64,000 bases of DNA from Streptomyces sp. BA2. GTDB lineage: Bacteria > Actinomycetota > Actinomycetes > Streptomycetales > Streptomycetaceae. The stretch lies in contig NZ_WSRO01000002.1 in assembly GCF_009769735.1 (NCBI RefSeq), positions 6,584,001 to 6,648,000 of the forward strand, in the 5' to 3' direction. The notes beneath the pieces are model-generated. The model did not search any database and was not told the DNA's origin. It saw nothing but the letters and a program-made list of their open reading frames with translations. The number at the start of each line of letters is the position of its first letter. Within the stretch, counting starts at the first letter, position 1. Below are positions 46,154 through 54,838 of this stretch, piece after piece. Both the position numbers and the translations under genes were made by a program.

Positions 46154-46945
46154 ATGACGACATTGGAGTACGACCGCCACCGCGCCGAAGTCGCGGTCCA
46201 GCTGGGCCTCTTGAGGGAAACGCTGGCCGGGGCGGACCTGTCGGCCACCGTGCCGACGTGTCCGGAGTGGACGCTCGGGTACCTCGCCCGGCATGTGGGC
46301 GGCGCAGTGCGTTGGGCCGAGCGGCTGGTGGGCACGCGGGCCACGGGGGACATTGTGGAGGAGGAGGTGCCGGGGATCCGCGGGCCCGAGGGCGACGATC
46401 CCGCCGTCCTCGACGCCTGGCTGGCCGAGACCGCCGAGCTGGCCGGCAAGACGTTCTCCGCCGCGCGCGCCGATACCCCGGTGTGGACCTGGGCCGAACC
46501 GCGGAACGCCGGGTTCTGGGCGCGGCGTATGACGCATGAGGTGGCCATTCACCGTGCGGACGCGGCGATTGCCGCGGGGGTCGCGTATGAGATCGCGCCG
46601 GATGTCGCCGCCGATGCGATTGATGAGTGGCTGGAGATCGTGCGGTATGTGCAGCGGTCTGATCCGGGGGACAGTGCCGCCGAGTTGAGGGGGGCGGGGC
46701 GCAGTATCCATTTGCATGCGACGGATGCGCCTGCGGGGCTGAATGCCGAGTGGGTCATTGAGTTCGGTGAGGATGGGTTCGTGTGGCGGCGGGGGCATGA
46801 GAAGGCCACGGTTGCTTTGCGGGGGCCGCTTACTGAGGTGCTGCTGGCCTTCTACCGACGGCGGTCCCTCGACAGCGGGGCCGTGGAGGTGTTGGGGGAG
46901 CGGGGGTTGCTGGAGTTCTGGCTGGAGCGGGCCTCGTTTGGGTGA
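46154..46945 (+). CDS. Maleylpyruvate isomerase/DinB-like family protein
   Basis: A 263-residue protein of the mycothiol-dependent DinB-like family: EYDRHRAEVAVQLGLLRETL, PTCPEWTLGYLARHVGG (metal-site His), and RRMTHEVAIHRADAAIAAG, whose two His residues complete the expected metal triad. A C-terminal SCP2-like half (GFVWRRGHEKATVALRGPL) follows. It is a second member of the family in this window, only distantly similar to the one at 16.3 kb. Substrate unknown. Confidence 0.8.
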   Translation: MTTLEYDRHRAEVAVQLGLLRETLAGADLSATVPTCPEWTLGYLARHVGGAVRWAERLVGTRATGDIVEEEVPGIRGPEGDDPAVLDAWLAETAELAGKTFSAARADTPVWTWAEPRNAGFWARRMTHEVAIHRADAAIAAGVAYEIAPDVAADAIDEWLEIVRYVQRSDPGDSAAELRGAGRSIHLHATDAPAGLNAEWVIEFGEDGFVWRRGHEKATVALRGPLTEVLLAFYRRRSLDSGAVEVLGERGLLEFWLERASFG

Positions 46946-46985
46946 TTAGTCCCCAACCCCGCCCCTTCCCGAAAACCCGCTCTGG

Positions 46986-47291
46986 CGCGGGGGCCTTGGT
47001 GGCCGTCATCACCGGCTTCGCCGAGTTCGTCCTCAGGCGCCGGACGGGCTGGAGCCTTCGCCGGGTGGGCTGGAGCTTTCGCGGGGTGGGTGGGGTGCCG
47101 GTGTGCGGGGGTCTTGGTTGCTGTCGTCACCGGCTTCGCCGAGTTCGTCCTCAGGCGCCGGACGGGCTGGAGCCTTCGCCGGGTGGGCTGGAGCTTTCGC
47201 GGGGTGGGTGGGGTGCCGGTGTGCGGGGGCCTTGGTTGCTGTCGTCACCGGCTTCGCCGAGTTCGTCCTCAAACGCCGGACGGGCTGAAGC
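46986..47291. repeat. 118-bp-period tandem repeat, about 2.6 copies
   Basis: The segment ACCGGCTTCGCCGAGTTCGT starts at 47011, 47129 and 47247, exactly 118 bp apart, and the bases between are nearly identical (GGCTGGAGCCTTCGCCGGGT and so on). The core CGCCGAGTTCGTCCTC with CGCCGGACGGGCTG is a dispersed element that I recognise as common at Streptomyces gene ends. The third copy forms the 3' end of the LOG-family gene. Confidence 0.95.
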
Positions 47292-48423
47292 CTCGCAGCG
47301 CGTCCGGGGCCTCCTCCACCCCGTCCACCAACGCGATCCGTGACTCCATCGAGCGCCCCCGTGCCAGCGCCTGCAGCAGCGGCCATGCCGGGAGGCGTTT
47401 CGTCCAGTGGTCGTGGTCCACCAGGATCATGGGGGCCGGTTCGCCGCGGGATTCGTAGTAGTTCGGGGTTGCCGCGTCGAAGATCTCCTGGAGTGTGCCC
47501 GCGGCGCCGGGGAGGAAGATCACGCCCGCGTTCGAGCGGGCGAGGAGGCCGTCCTCGCGGGTGGCGTTGGCGAAGTACTTGGCCAGGTGCGTGGCGAAGG
47601 CGTTCGGCGGCTCGTGGCCGTAGAACCACGTGGGGATGCCCACCGACGCGCCGCCGGACGGCCAGCGCTCGCGCACGTGGAAGGCCGCCCGCGCCCACTC
47701 GGTGACCGAAGGCGTGAACGACGGTGCCTTGGCGAGGAGTTCGAGCGCCTCGTCCAGCATCTCGTCGCGGAAGACGGACGCGTACGCGCCCAGGTTCGCG
47801 GCCTCCATCGCGCCGGGGCCGCCGCCGGTGGCGACCGTGAACCCGGCGCGGGCGAGCGAGCGGCCGAGCCGCGCGGCGCCCTCGTACGCCGTCGTGCCGC
47901 GGGCCATCGCGTGGCCGCCCATCACGCCCACCACCCGCGCGCTGACGAGCAGTTCGGCGAGGGCGTCCGAGATCGCGTCGTCGTGGATCGCGCGGAGCAT
48001 CGAGGAGAAGACGTCGCCGTCGGCCTTGGTCTCCTGGAACCACTCGTACGCACGGGCGTCAGGAGTCGCCTCGTACCCACCCTCGGAGAGTCCCGCGAAG
48101 AGTTCTTCCGGCGTGTGGAGAAGACCGCGGTACGGGTCGAACGGCAGGCCGGGGACGGGCGGGAACACCAGCGCTCCGGCGGCCCGCATCGCGTCCGCCG
48201 CGCTCGGCTCCATCAGGCAGCCGAGGAAGACCGCGCCCGTGGCGTCGCACGCCGTCAACGCGGTCGTACGCGCCATCAGGTCTATGGCCTGGACGCGGCA
48301 CCCGGCGAGGGAGCCGCCCGCGGCGATCTCGTCGAACTCGGCGAGCGACTCGATCTCGCGGTCGCCGCCCGGGAGTCGGGGCGAGGGCCTGGGGGCGGAT
48401 GCGGGTTCGGGAGTCGGCTGCAT
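47269..48423 (-). CDS. LOG-family Rossmann nucleotide-binding protein
   Basis: A 384-residue protein related to LOG cytokinin-activating phosphoribohydrolases. The domain spans about residues 155-370: VGVMGGHAMARG, TVATGGGPGAMEAANLGAY, and FLPGAAGTLQEIFDAATPNYY, a variant of the PGGxGTxxE motif. An extra N-terminal half (about 150 residues) is typical of this long actinobacterial subgroup. Function is unproven; nucleotide 5'-monophosphate hydrolysis is inferred from the family. The last residues, GFSPSGV and the stop, are encoded within the dispersed repeat element. Confidence 0.8.
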   Translation of the reverse strand: MQPTPEPASAPRPSPRLPGGDREIESLAEFDEIAAGGSLAGCRVQAIDLMARTTALTACDATGAVFLGCLMEPSAADAMRAAGALVFPPVPGLPFDPYRGLLHTPEELFAGLSEGGYEATPDARAYEWFQETKADGDVFSSMLRAIHDDAISDALAELLVSARVVGVMGGHAMARGTTAYEGAARLGRSLARAGFTVATGGGPGAMEAANLGAYASVFRDEMLDEALELLAKAPSFTPSVTEWARAAFHVRERWPSGGASVGIPTWFYGHEPPNAFATHLAKYFANATREDGLLARSNAGVIFLPGAAGTLQEIFDAATPNYYESRGEPAPMILVDHDHWTKRLPAWPLLQALARGRSMESRIALVDGVEEAPDALRGFSPSGV

Positions 48424-48459
48424 CCGCCCATGCTAAGCAGGCCGTGCAAGGCGCCGTCC

Positions 48460-48864
48460 TCAGCCCTGGACCTCGGACTCGTCCATCCACATGATTTCCC
48501 AGGTGTGGCCGTCCAGGTCGTCGAAGGCGCGGCCGTACATCATGCCGAAGTCCTGCGTCTTGCCCGCCGTGCCACCCGCCGCCACGGCCTTGTCCACCAG
48601 CTCGTCGACCTTCTCGCGGCTCTCGGCGCTCAGACAGAGCAGCGTCTCGCTGGTCGTCGTCGAGTCCGCGATCCGCTTCGTCGTGAAGTCCTGGTAGCGC
48701 GGCTTGCTCAGCAGCATCGCGACGATCGTGTCGCTGATCACGACGCAGGCGCAGTCGTCCGTCGTGAACTGGGGGTTGATCGTGTAGCCGAGCTCCGTGA
48801 AGAACTTCTTCGAGCTGTCGACGTCGTTCACGGCGAGGTTCACGAAGATCATCTGCTGGTACAT
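48460..48864 (-). CDS. VOC-family (glyoxalase-like) protein
   Basis: A 134-residue protein with the paired beta-alpha-beta-beta-beta fold of the vicinal oxygen chelate superfamily: MIFVNLAVNDVDSSKKFFTELGY and FGMMYGRAFDDLDGHTWEIMWM. It lacks the full set of glyoxalase I metal ligands, so it may be a binding or resistance-type protein. ATG 48864 follows GGGAGACACCTC on the minus strand. No operon partner. Confidence 0.82.
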   Translation of the reverse strand: MYQQMIFVNLAVNDVDSSKKFFTELGYTINPQFTTDDCACVVISDTIVAMLLSKPRYQDFTTKRIADSTTTSETLLCLSAESREKVDELVDKAVAAGGTAGKTQDFGMMYGRAFDDLDGHTWEIMWMDESEVQG

Positions 48865-48996
48865 GAGGTGTCTCCCGTTGCGGTGAGTTCTGCGTGGCGC
48901 GTGCGTTCCGTGTCTTACGGAGGGGTAGACGAACGTTCGACGCAGAACTCATCGCCCGGCGCGGATCTTTTTTCCCGCGCCTTCGATGAGGGCTCC

Positions 48997-50163
48997 TCAG
49001 CCCACGAGCGGCAGTGCAGCCAGCTCCGCGACCACCCAGGTCAGCGGCCCGAACACGGCCGCGAGCACGCCTGCCCGCAGCGCGGCGGTGCCGCGCAGCA
49101 ACGATGCCGGAGCCCCGATCTTGAGCAGCGCCGACGTCGTCTCCGAGCGCGCGTGCTTGGCCTCGATCGCAGCCGTGGCCAGCGTGAGGACCGCGCAGCC
49201 CGCGACGAGCAGCGAGCCGAGCGTGGTCAGCGGGCCGACGTCGGGCCGGGCACCGGAGTAGAGCGTGAGCGCCGCGTACGCCCCGGAGGCCACCACGCAG
49301 AGCACCCCGAGCGGCCGCCCGATCCGCCGGGCCTCCTCCTGCAGCCCACGCCCGGCCAGGAGCCGCATCGCGCCGGGCCTGGCCGCCTGGAGGATGCGCC
49401 CGCACAGATGCGTGAGGCCGGGCCCCGCGAGAGCGAGACCGAGCGCCGTGAGCGCCCACCCGGCGAGCACACCCGCGGGGCTTCCGGTCAGGCCGCCCGG
49501 CATCCTCAGATCCGAAGCGCCGGGGGAGCGGCTCGCGTACGTCTCGACGGCGAGGCCCGCCGCGAGGAGCGCGACCCCCCAGGGAAGGCCGCTCGGCGGG
49601 GCGGCCGGGGCGTTCGGGTCCGCCGGTTCTTCCTGCTTGCCGCCGGACTTCGCGGTCCGGGGCCGCAGTACGGCCGCGCTGGCCGCGGAGGCCGTCAGCG
49701 GGACCAGGGCGAGCAGGGTGAGCGCCGCGGCGAGGGGCAACGGCTGCCCGGCGGCGAGCAGTTCGGCCGCGGCGCCGTCGAACGGCAGGCCCGTCAGATC
49801 GCCGCGCAGGTGCAGGAAGAACAGGAGCGCGACCATCGAGCCGAGCGTGCACGCCACGGCCGTGGAGATCGTGGCGAGCACGGTGAGCCTGGCCGGACCG
49901 AGCCCCACCGCGGAGAGCCCGGAGCGCGGCCGGGTCGCGGGGTCGGTGCGCGCGACGGTGACGGCGAAGTACACGGTGGCGGCGATCGGCGCGACGCACC
50001 AGGCGAGCCGCAGCAGGGCCCCGCCGGACGCCTCCGGGTGGCCCATCGCGTACCCCAGCGTGCAAAGGAGCAGGAAGCCGGTGCCGGCCGATGCCGCGGC
50101 GACGAGCAGCCTGCGCAGCTGGACCAGGGGATGCGCCCCGCGGGCTAGACGGAGAGCGAGCAC
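48997..50163 (-). CDS. ABC transporter integral membrane protein
   Basis: A 388-residue membrane protein with about nine or ten hydrophobic segments (for example LLLCTLGYAMG, LAWCVAPIAATVYFAVTVA, LATISTAVACTLGSMVALLFF). It is not clearly of the MetI or FtsX type. The GTG start at 50163 lies within the last codons of the ATPase gene (19-nt overlap), so the two form a transporter. Such Streptomyces pairs are usually exporters of unknown substrate. A linker with GGKQEEPADPNAP splits the protein in the middle. Confidence 0.72.
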   Translation of the reverse strand: MLALRLARGAHPLVQLRRLLVAAASAGTGFLLLCTLGYAMGHPEASGGALLRLAWCVAPIAATVYFAVTVARTDPATRPRSGLSAVGLGPARLTVLATISTAVACTLGSMVALLFFLHLRGDLTGLPFDGAAAELLAAGQPLPLAAALTLLALVPLTASAASAAVLRPRTAKSGGKQEEPADPNAPAAPPSGLPWGVALLAAGLAVETYASRSPGASDLRMPGGLTGSPAGVLAGWALTALGLALAGPGLTHLCGRILQAARPGAMRLLAGRGLQEEARRIGRPLGVLCVVASGAYAALTLYSGARPDVGPLTTLGSLLVAGCAVLTLATAAIEAKHARSETTSALLKIGAPASLLRGTAALRAGVLAAVFGPLTWVVAELAALPLVG

Positions 50164-50990
50164 GCGGCCCGGCCTTCCGCGTCGTCGGAATCGCCCTCGG
50201 CGGCCGAGGTGCCGGAGCCCTCGGCGGGGGCAGTGGCGGGGGCGCCGCCCTCATCCGAGCCGCCGACCTCCGCCGCGAGCTCGCCCGGCCCCGGCAGGTG
50301 CACCGTGTTCACGCGCCGCCCGTCGAGCAGCGTGACCGTCCGGTCGGCGAGGGCGGCGACCTCCGCGTCATGCGTGGCGAGGACGACCGTGATGCCGTGC
50401 GAGCGGGCCGCGGTCGTCAGCGTGCGCAGGACGTGGGCGCGGTCGGCGCGGTGCAGCGGCGCGGTCGGCTCGTCGGCGAAGATCACGGACGGCATCGTGA
50501 CCAGGGCGCGGGCGATGGCGATGCGCTGGCGCTGGGCCTGGAGCAGCGCGTGCGGCCGCTTGCGGGCGCAGTCACCGATGTCGAGGCGCTCCAGCCACTC
50601 CTGGGCCGTGGTCTTGGAGACGCGGTGCGAGGCGCCGCGCAGCATCAGCGGCATCGCGACGTTCTCCCAGGCCGTGAGCTCGGGCACGAGGTGCGGCTCC
50701 GGGTCGATCCAGCCGAAGCGGTCGCGGCGCAGACGTTCGCGGACCACCGGGCCCATCGTGTGCACCGGCGCGCTGTTGAACCAGACCTCGCCCTCCTGGG
50801 GCAGGAGCTGGCCGGAGAGACAGCGCAGGAGAGTCGTTTTGCCGCTGCCGCGCGGGCCGGTGACGGCGAGGATCTCGCCCTCGCGGACACCGAGCGATAC
50901 GCCGGTGAGCGCGGGAGAGCCGTTGTGTGTGACGTGGAGGGCACGTGCCCACAGCACGTCGTTGTCCGGCGGGGCCACCATCACGTACAC
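50145..50990 (-). CDS. ABC transporter ATP-binding protein, degenerate signature
   Basis: A 281-residue ATPase subunit. Walker A is GPRGSGKTTLLR near residue 44 and Walker B VIFADEPTAPLHRADR; the switch His is in LATHDAEVA. The signature LSGGQ is replaced by LLQAQRQRIAIARAL, and the D-loop is APLHRA. The ATP site may therefore be altered. The C-terminus has an acidic, Gly/Ala-rich tail of 45 residues. It is the first gene of a two-gene operon with the membrane protein and lies downstream of a strong terminator. Confidence 0.83.
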   Translation of the reverse strand: MYVMVAPPDNDVLWARALHVTHNGSPALTGVSLGVREGEILAVTGPRGSGKTTLLRCLSGQLLPQEGEVWFNSAPVHTMGPVVRERLRRDRFGWIDPEPHLVPELTAWENVAMPLMLRGASHRVSKTTAQEWLERLDIGDCARKRPHALLQAQRQRIAIARALVTMPSVIFADEPTAPLHRADRAHVLRTLTTAARSHGITVVLATHDAEVAALADRTVTLLDGRRVNTVHLPGPGELAAEVGGSDEGGAPATAPAEGSGTSAAEGDSDDAEGRAACSLSV

Positions 50991-51093
50991 CTCGGTTCAG
51001 ATCAGTTTGCCTCCCCCGTACGGGGGAACGAAGGCGGGGCCGATCGGTCACTGGGCACGCTAGGGATCCAGGCCGCTGTGCCTGGAAACGACG

Positions 51094-51140
51094 CGGCCCG
51101 GGGGCGCCCGTTCTCACTCGAACGGGCGCCCCCGGGGCCG
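51094..51140 (-). terminator. Terminator of the aminotransferase gene
   Basis: CGGCC-CGGGGGCGCCCGTTC pairs with CGAACGGGCGCCCCCGGGGCCG with one bulge. It lies 50 nt after the aminotransferase stop on the minus strand, ahead of the ABC ATPase gene. Confidence 0.9.
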
Positions 51141-51189
51141 GTGTTGATCACTCGATCACACTATGGATCCCGGAGAGGGACCCCATGGA

Positions 51190-52551
51190 TCAGAGCTTCG
51201 TCCACGCCTCCGTGAGGACCTGGCGCAGGATGCCCTCGATCTCGTCGAAGGTCTCCTGGGTGGAGATCAGCGGCGGGGCGAGCTGGACGACCGGGTCGCC
51301 ACGGTCGTCGGCGCGGCAGTACAGGCCGTTCTCGTACAGCGCCTTGGAGAGGAAGCCGTACAGGACGCGCTCGGTCTCCTCGTCGTTGAACGTCTCCTTG
51401 GTGGCCTTGTCCTTCACGAGCTCGATGCCGTAGAAGAAGCCGTTGCCGCGGACGTCGCCGACGATGGGCAGGTCGTGCAGCTTGCGCAGGGTCTGGTAGA
51501 ACGCGTCCTCGTTGTCGAGGACGTGCTGGTTCAGACCCTCCTTCTCGAAGATGTCGAGGTTGGCGATGCCGACCGCGGCCGAGACCGGGTGGCCACCGAA
51601 GGTGTAGCCGTGCAGGAAGGTGTTGTCACCCTTGTAGAACGGCTCGGCGAGCCTGTCCGAGATGATGCAGGCGCCGATCGGGGAGTAGCCCGACGTCATG
51701 CCCTTGGCGCAGGTGATCATGTCCGGGATGTAGTCGAACTTGTCACAGGCGAACATCGTGCCGAGGCGGCCGAAGGAGCAGATGACCTCGTCGGAGACGA
51801 GCAGCACGTCGTACTTGTCGCAGATCTCGCGTACCCGCTGGAAGTACCCGGGCGGGGGCGGGAAGCAGCCACCGGCGTTCTGTACCGGCTCCAGGAACAC
51901 GGCGGCGACCGTCTCGGGGCCCTCGAAGAGGATCTCCTGCTCGATCTGGTCGGCGGCCCAGCGGCCGAAGGCCACCGGGTCGTCGCCGTGGATCGGGGCG
52001 CGGTAGATGTTCGTGTTCGGCACCTTGTGCGCGCCCGGGACGAGCGGCTCGAAGGGGGCCTTGAGGGCCGGCAGGCCGGTGATGGACAGGGCGCCCTGCG
52101 GGGTCCCGTGGTAGGCGACCGCGCGGGAGATGACCTTGTACTTCGTGTGGTTGCCGGTGAGCTTGTGGTACTGCTTCGCCAGCTTCCACGCGGTCTCGAC
52201 GGCCTCGCCGCCACCGGTGGTGAAGAAGACCTTGTTGAGGTCGCCCGGCGCGTAGTTGGCCAAACGTTCCGCCAGCTCGACGGCCTTCGGGTGGGCGTAG
52301 CTCCACACCGGGAAGAAGGCCAGCTCCTGCGCCTGCTTGTAGGCGGTCTCTGCGAGCTCGTGACGGCCGTGGCCGGCGTTGACGACGAAGAGGCCGGACA
52401 GACCGTCCAGGTACTTCTTGCCCTTGTCGTCGTAGATGTAGGTGCCTTCGCCACGCACGATGGTGGGCACGGGTGCGTTCTCGTAGTCCGACATGCGGGT
52501 GAAGTGCATCCACAAGTGGTCGTACGCGGTTCGGCTGAGGTCCTTGCTCAC
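51190..52551 (-). CDS. Class III PLP aminotransferase (putative polyamine aminotransferase)
   Basis: A 453-residue fold-type I aminotransferase. PLP contacts: TTGGGEAVETAWKLAKQYH, VSDEVICSFGRLGTMFACD with the ring-stabilising Asp at about 254, and the Schiff-base Lys at about 283 in CAKGMTSGYSPIGA. FGGHPVSAAVGIANL and QLAPPLISTQETFDEIE complete the family. Position next to an Lrp regulator and an aldehyde dehydrogenase suggests putrescine, cadaverine or omega-amino acid as donor (inference; in S. coelicolor the equivalent genes have been linked to polyamine use, as I recall). GTG 52551 lies 2 nt after the regulator stop; GTG 52569 is an alternative. Confidence 0.9.
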   Translation of the reverse strand: MSKDLSRTAYDHLWMHFTRMSDYENAPVPTIVRGEGTYIYDDKGKKYLDGLSGLFVVNAGHGRHELAETAYKQAQELAFFPVWSYAHPKAVELAERLANYAPGDLNKVFFTTGGGEAVETAWKLAKQYHKLTGNHTKYKVISRAVAYHGTPQGALSITGLPALKAPFEPLVPGAHKVPNTNIYRAPIHGDDPVAFGRWAADQIEQEILFEGPETVAAVFLEPVQNAGGCFPPPPGYFQRVREICDKYDVLLVSDEVICSFGRLGTMFACDKFDYIPDMITCAKGMTSGYSPIGACIISDRLAEPFYKGDNTFLHGYTFGGHPVSAAVGIANLDIFEKEGLNQHVLDNEDAFYQTLRKLHDLPIVGDVRGNGFFYGIELVKDKATKETFNDEETERVLYGFLSKALYENGLYCRADDRGDPVVQLAPPLISTQETFDEIEGILRQVLTEAWTKL

Positions 52552-52553
52552 GG

Positions 52554-53051
52554 CTATCGGGTTCCCCACATATAGGTCTGCTTCTTGAGCTTCAGATAGA
52601 CGAAGCTCTCGGTGGAGCGCACGCCGGGGAGGGCGCGGATGCGCTTGTTGATCACGTCGAGAAGGTGGTCGTCGTCCTCGCAGACGACCTCCACCATCAG
52701 GTCGAAGGAGCCCGCGGTCATCACCACGTACTCACACTCGGCCATGGCCGTCAGCGCCTCCGCGACGGGATCCAGATCACCCTCGACGTTGATGCCGACC
52801 ATTGCCTGCCGACGGAAACCCACGGTGAGCGGGTCCGTGACGGCGACGATCTGCATCACGCCCTGGTCGAGCAGCTTCTGGACGCGTTGGCGCACGGCCG
52901 CTTCGGAAAGGCCCACGGCCTTGCCGATGGCGGCGTACGGACGGCGTCCGTCCTCCTGAAGCTGTTCGATGATCGCCAGGGAGACGGCGTCGATGGACGA
53001 AGAAGCGTTCCCGTGTCGGGAACTGCTGGAATCTGCGCTGCGACTGGCCAC
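52554..53051 (-). CDS. Lrp/AsnC-family transcriptional regulator
   Basis: A 165-residue regulator. The helix-turn-helix is AVSLAIIEQLQEDGRRPYAAIG, AVGLSEAAVRQRVQKLLD; the RAM effector domain follows with AMVGINVEGDLDPVAEAL, EYVVMTAGSFDLMVEVVCED, and ALPGVRSTESFVYLKL. GTG 53051 gives a VASRSAD start; GTG 53066 is possible. It is co-directional with the aminotransferase and divergent from the aldehyde dehydrogenase, so it probably controls both. Confidence 0.88.
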   Translation of the reverse strand: MASRSADSSSSRHGNASSSIDAVSLAIIEQLQEDGRRPYAAIGKAVGLSEAAVRQRVQKLLDQGVMQIVAVTDPLTVGFRRQAMVGINVEGDLDPVAEALTAMAECEYVVMTAGSFDLMVEVVCEDDDHLLDVINKRIRALPGVRSTESFVYLKLKKQTYMWGTR

Positions 53052-53227
53052 GACCCCATGGTGCACACGTCTCGACAGTTCCGCAAGGTCAGATCGATGA
53101 AATTCGTTGTCTGGAGCTTCGATCGTCACGGATTTCGCAGTTCTAGGCCCTCGGGTATGTTGAAAGCGTCCGTGCAACGACTAGGGTGGGTGTCTCATCC
53201 ACTGGACATCTGACTGGAGGGCCGGAA

Positions 53228-54667
53228 GTGACCACCGAGCTGCGCCGTCTGCGTAACTACATCAACGGCGAATTCCGGGACGCCGCCGACGGGCGGACCA
53301 CCGAGGTCGTCAACCCGGCCAACGGCGAGTCCTACGCCACCGCGCCCCTGTCGGGGCAGGCCGACGTCGACGCCGCCATGGAGGCCGCCGCCGCCGCGTT
53401 CCCCGCCTGGCGCGACCTGACGCCCGCCGAGCGCCAGAAGGCCCTGCTGAAGATCGCCGACGCCTTCGAGGAGCGCGCCGAGGAGCTCATCGCGGCCGAG
53501 GTCGAGAACACGGGCAAGCCCACCGGGCTCACCCGGTCCGAGGAAATCCCGCCCATGGTCGACCAGATCCGCTTCTTCGCGGGCGCGGCCCGGATGCTCG
53601 AAGGCCGCGCGGCCGGCGAGTACATGGAGGGTCTGACCTCCATCATCCGCCGCGAGCCGATCGGCGTCTGCGCGCAGGTCGCGCCCTGGAACTACCCGAT
53701 GATGATGGGCGTCTGGAAGTTCGCCCCGGCGCTCGCCGCGGGCAACACCGTCGTCCTCAAGCCCTCGGACACGACCCCCGCGTCGACCGTCCTGATGGCC
53801 GAGATCATCGGCTCCATCGTCCCCAAGGGCGTCTTCAACGTCGTCTGCGGCGACCGTGACACCGGCCGCGCCATGGTCGAGCACCACACCCCGGCGATGG
53901 CCTCCATCACCGGCTCCGTGCGCGCCGGCATGCAGGTCGCCGAGTCCGCGTCCAAGGATCTCAAGCGGGTCCACCTGGAGCTGGGCGGCAAGGCCCCGGT
54001 CGTCGTCTTCGAGGACGCCGACATCGCCAAGGCCGTCGAGGACATCTCGGTGGCGGGCTTCTTCAACGCGGGCCAGGACTGTACGGCCGCCACGCGCGTG
54101 ATCGTCCACGAGTCCATCCACGACGAGTTCGTGACGGCGCTCGCCAAGGCCGCGGCCGACACGAAGACCGGCCAGCCGGACGACGAGGACGTGCTCTTCG
54201 GCCCGCTCAACAACGCCAACCAGCTGAAGCAGGTCTCCGGCTTCATCGACCGCCTCCCGGCGCACGCCAAGGTCGAGGCGGGCGGTCAGCGCGTCGGCGA
54301 GAAGGGCTTCTTCTACGCCCCGACCGTCGTCTCGGGCCTGAAGCAGGACGACGAGATCATCCAGAACGAGGTCTTCGGGCCGGTCATCACCGTCCAGTCC
54401 TTCACGGACGAGGCGCAGGCCATCTCGTACGCGAACGGCGTGGACTACGCCCTGGCCTCCTCGGTCTGGACCCAGAACCACGCGCGCGCCATGCGCATGT
54501 CCAAGGTCCTCGACTTCGGCTGCGTCTGGATCAACACGCACATCCCGCTGGTCGCGGAGATGCCGCACGGCGGCTTCAAGAAGTCCGGCTACGGCAAGGA
54601 CCTCTCGGCGTACGGCTTCGACGACTACACGCGCATCAAGCACGTGATGACGTCGATCGAGGGTTAA
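53228..54667 (+). CDS. Aldehyde dehydrogenase (putative gamma-aminobutyraldehyde dehydrogenase)
   Basis: A 479-residue NAD(P)-dependent ALDH. Catalytic residues are visible: oxyanion Asn155 in APWNYP, Lys178 in VLKPS, general base Glu251 in LELGGKAP, nucleophile Cys285 in NAGQDCTAATR. The sequence IRREPIGVCAQVAPWNYPM and AGQDCTAATR resemble betaine/aminobutyraldehyde dehydrogenases. With the neighbouring aminotransferase it could oxidise the aminoaldehyde from putrescine to GABA. GTG 53228 follows GGAGG at 8 nt. The 176-nt divergent gap should hold Lrp operators. Confidence 0.92.
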   Translation: MTTELRRLRNYINGEFRDAADGRTTEVVNPANGESYATAPLSGQADVDAAMEAAAAAFPAWRDLTPAERQKALLKIADAFEERAEELIAAEVENTGKPTGLTRSEEIPPMVDQIRFFAGAARMLEGRAAGEYMEGLTSIIRREPIGVCAQVAPWNYPMMMGVWKFAPALAAGNTVVLKPSDTTPASTVLMAEIIGSIVPKGVFNVVCGDRDTGRAMVEHHTPAMASITGSVRAGMQVAESASKDLKRVHLELGGKAPVVVFEDADIAKAVEDISVAGFFNAGQDCTAATRVIVHESIHDEFVTALAKAAADTKTGQPDDEDVLFGPLNNANQLKQVSGFIDRLPAHAKVEAGGQRVGEKGFFYAPTVVSGLKQDDEIIQNEVFGPVITVQSFTDEAQAISYANGVDYALASSVWTQNHARAMRMSKVLDFGCVWINTHIPLVAEMPHGGFKKSGYGKDLSAYGFDDYTRIKHVMTSIEG

Positions 54668-54705
54668 GCCTCCTCGTCCCTGAGCTAATTGGGATGCCCG
54701 GCCCC

Positions 54706-54741
54706 GCCGCCCCCGCGTACCGTCAGGTGCGCGGGGGCGGC
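54706..54741 (+). terminator. Terminator after the aldehyde dehydrogenase gene
   Basis: GCCGCCCCCGCG pairs with CGCGGGGGCGGC over a 12-nt loop, 39 nt after the stop. Confidence 0.88.
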
Positions 54742-54838
54742 TCCGTCGTGTGCTTCCTTCTTTCTCATCTCTGCAAAAGATCCGTAGCGCACGCACTCTC
54801 CGCCCCCGCCTTTTCTGTACCTACGGGGGTGGGACCTG

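Noticed and set aside
47407..50148. A 913-codon open frame on the plus strand
   Set aside because: Composition (Arg/Gly/Asp-rich without domains) and overlap with LOG, VOC and ABC permease genes show that it is a shadow.
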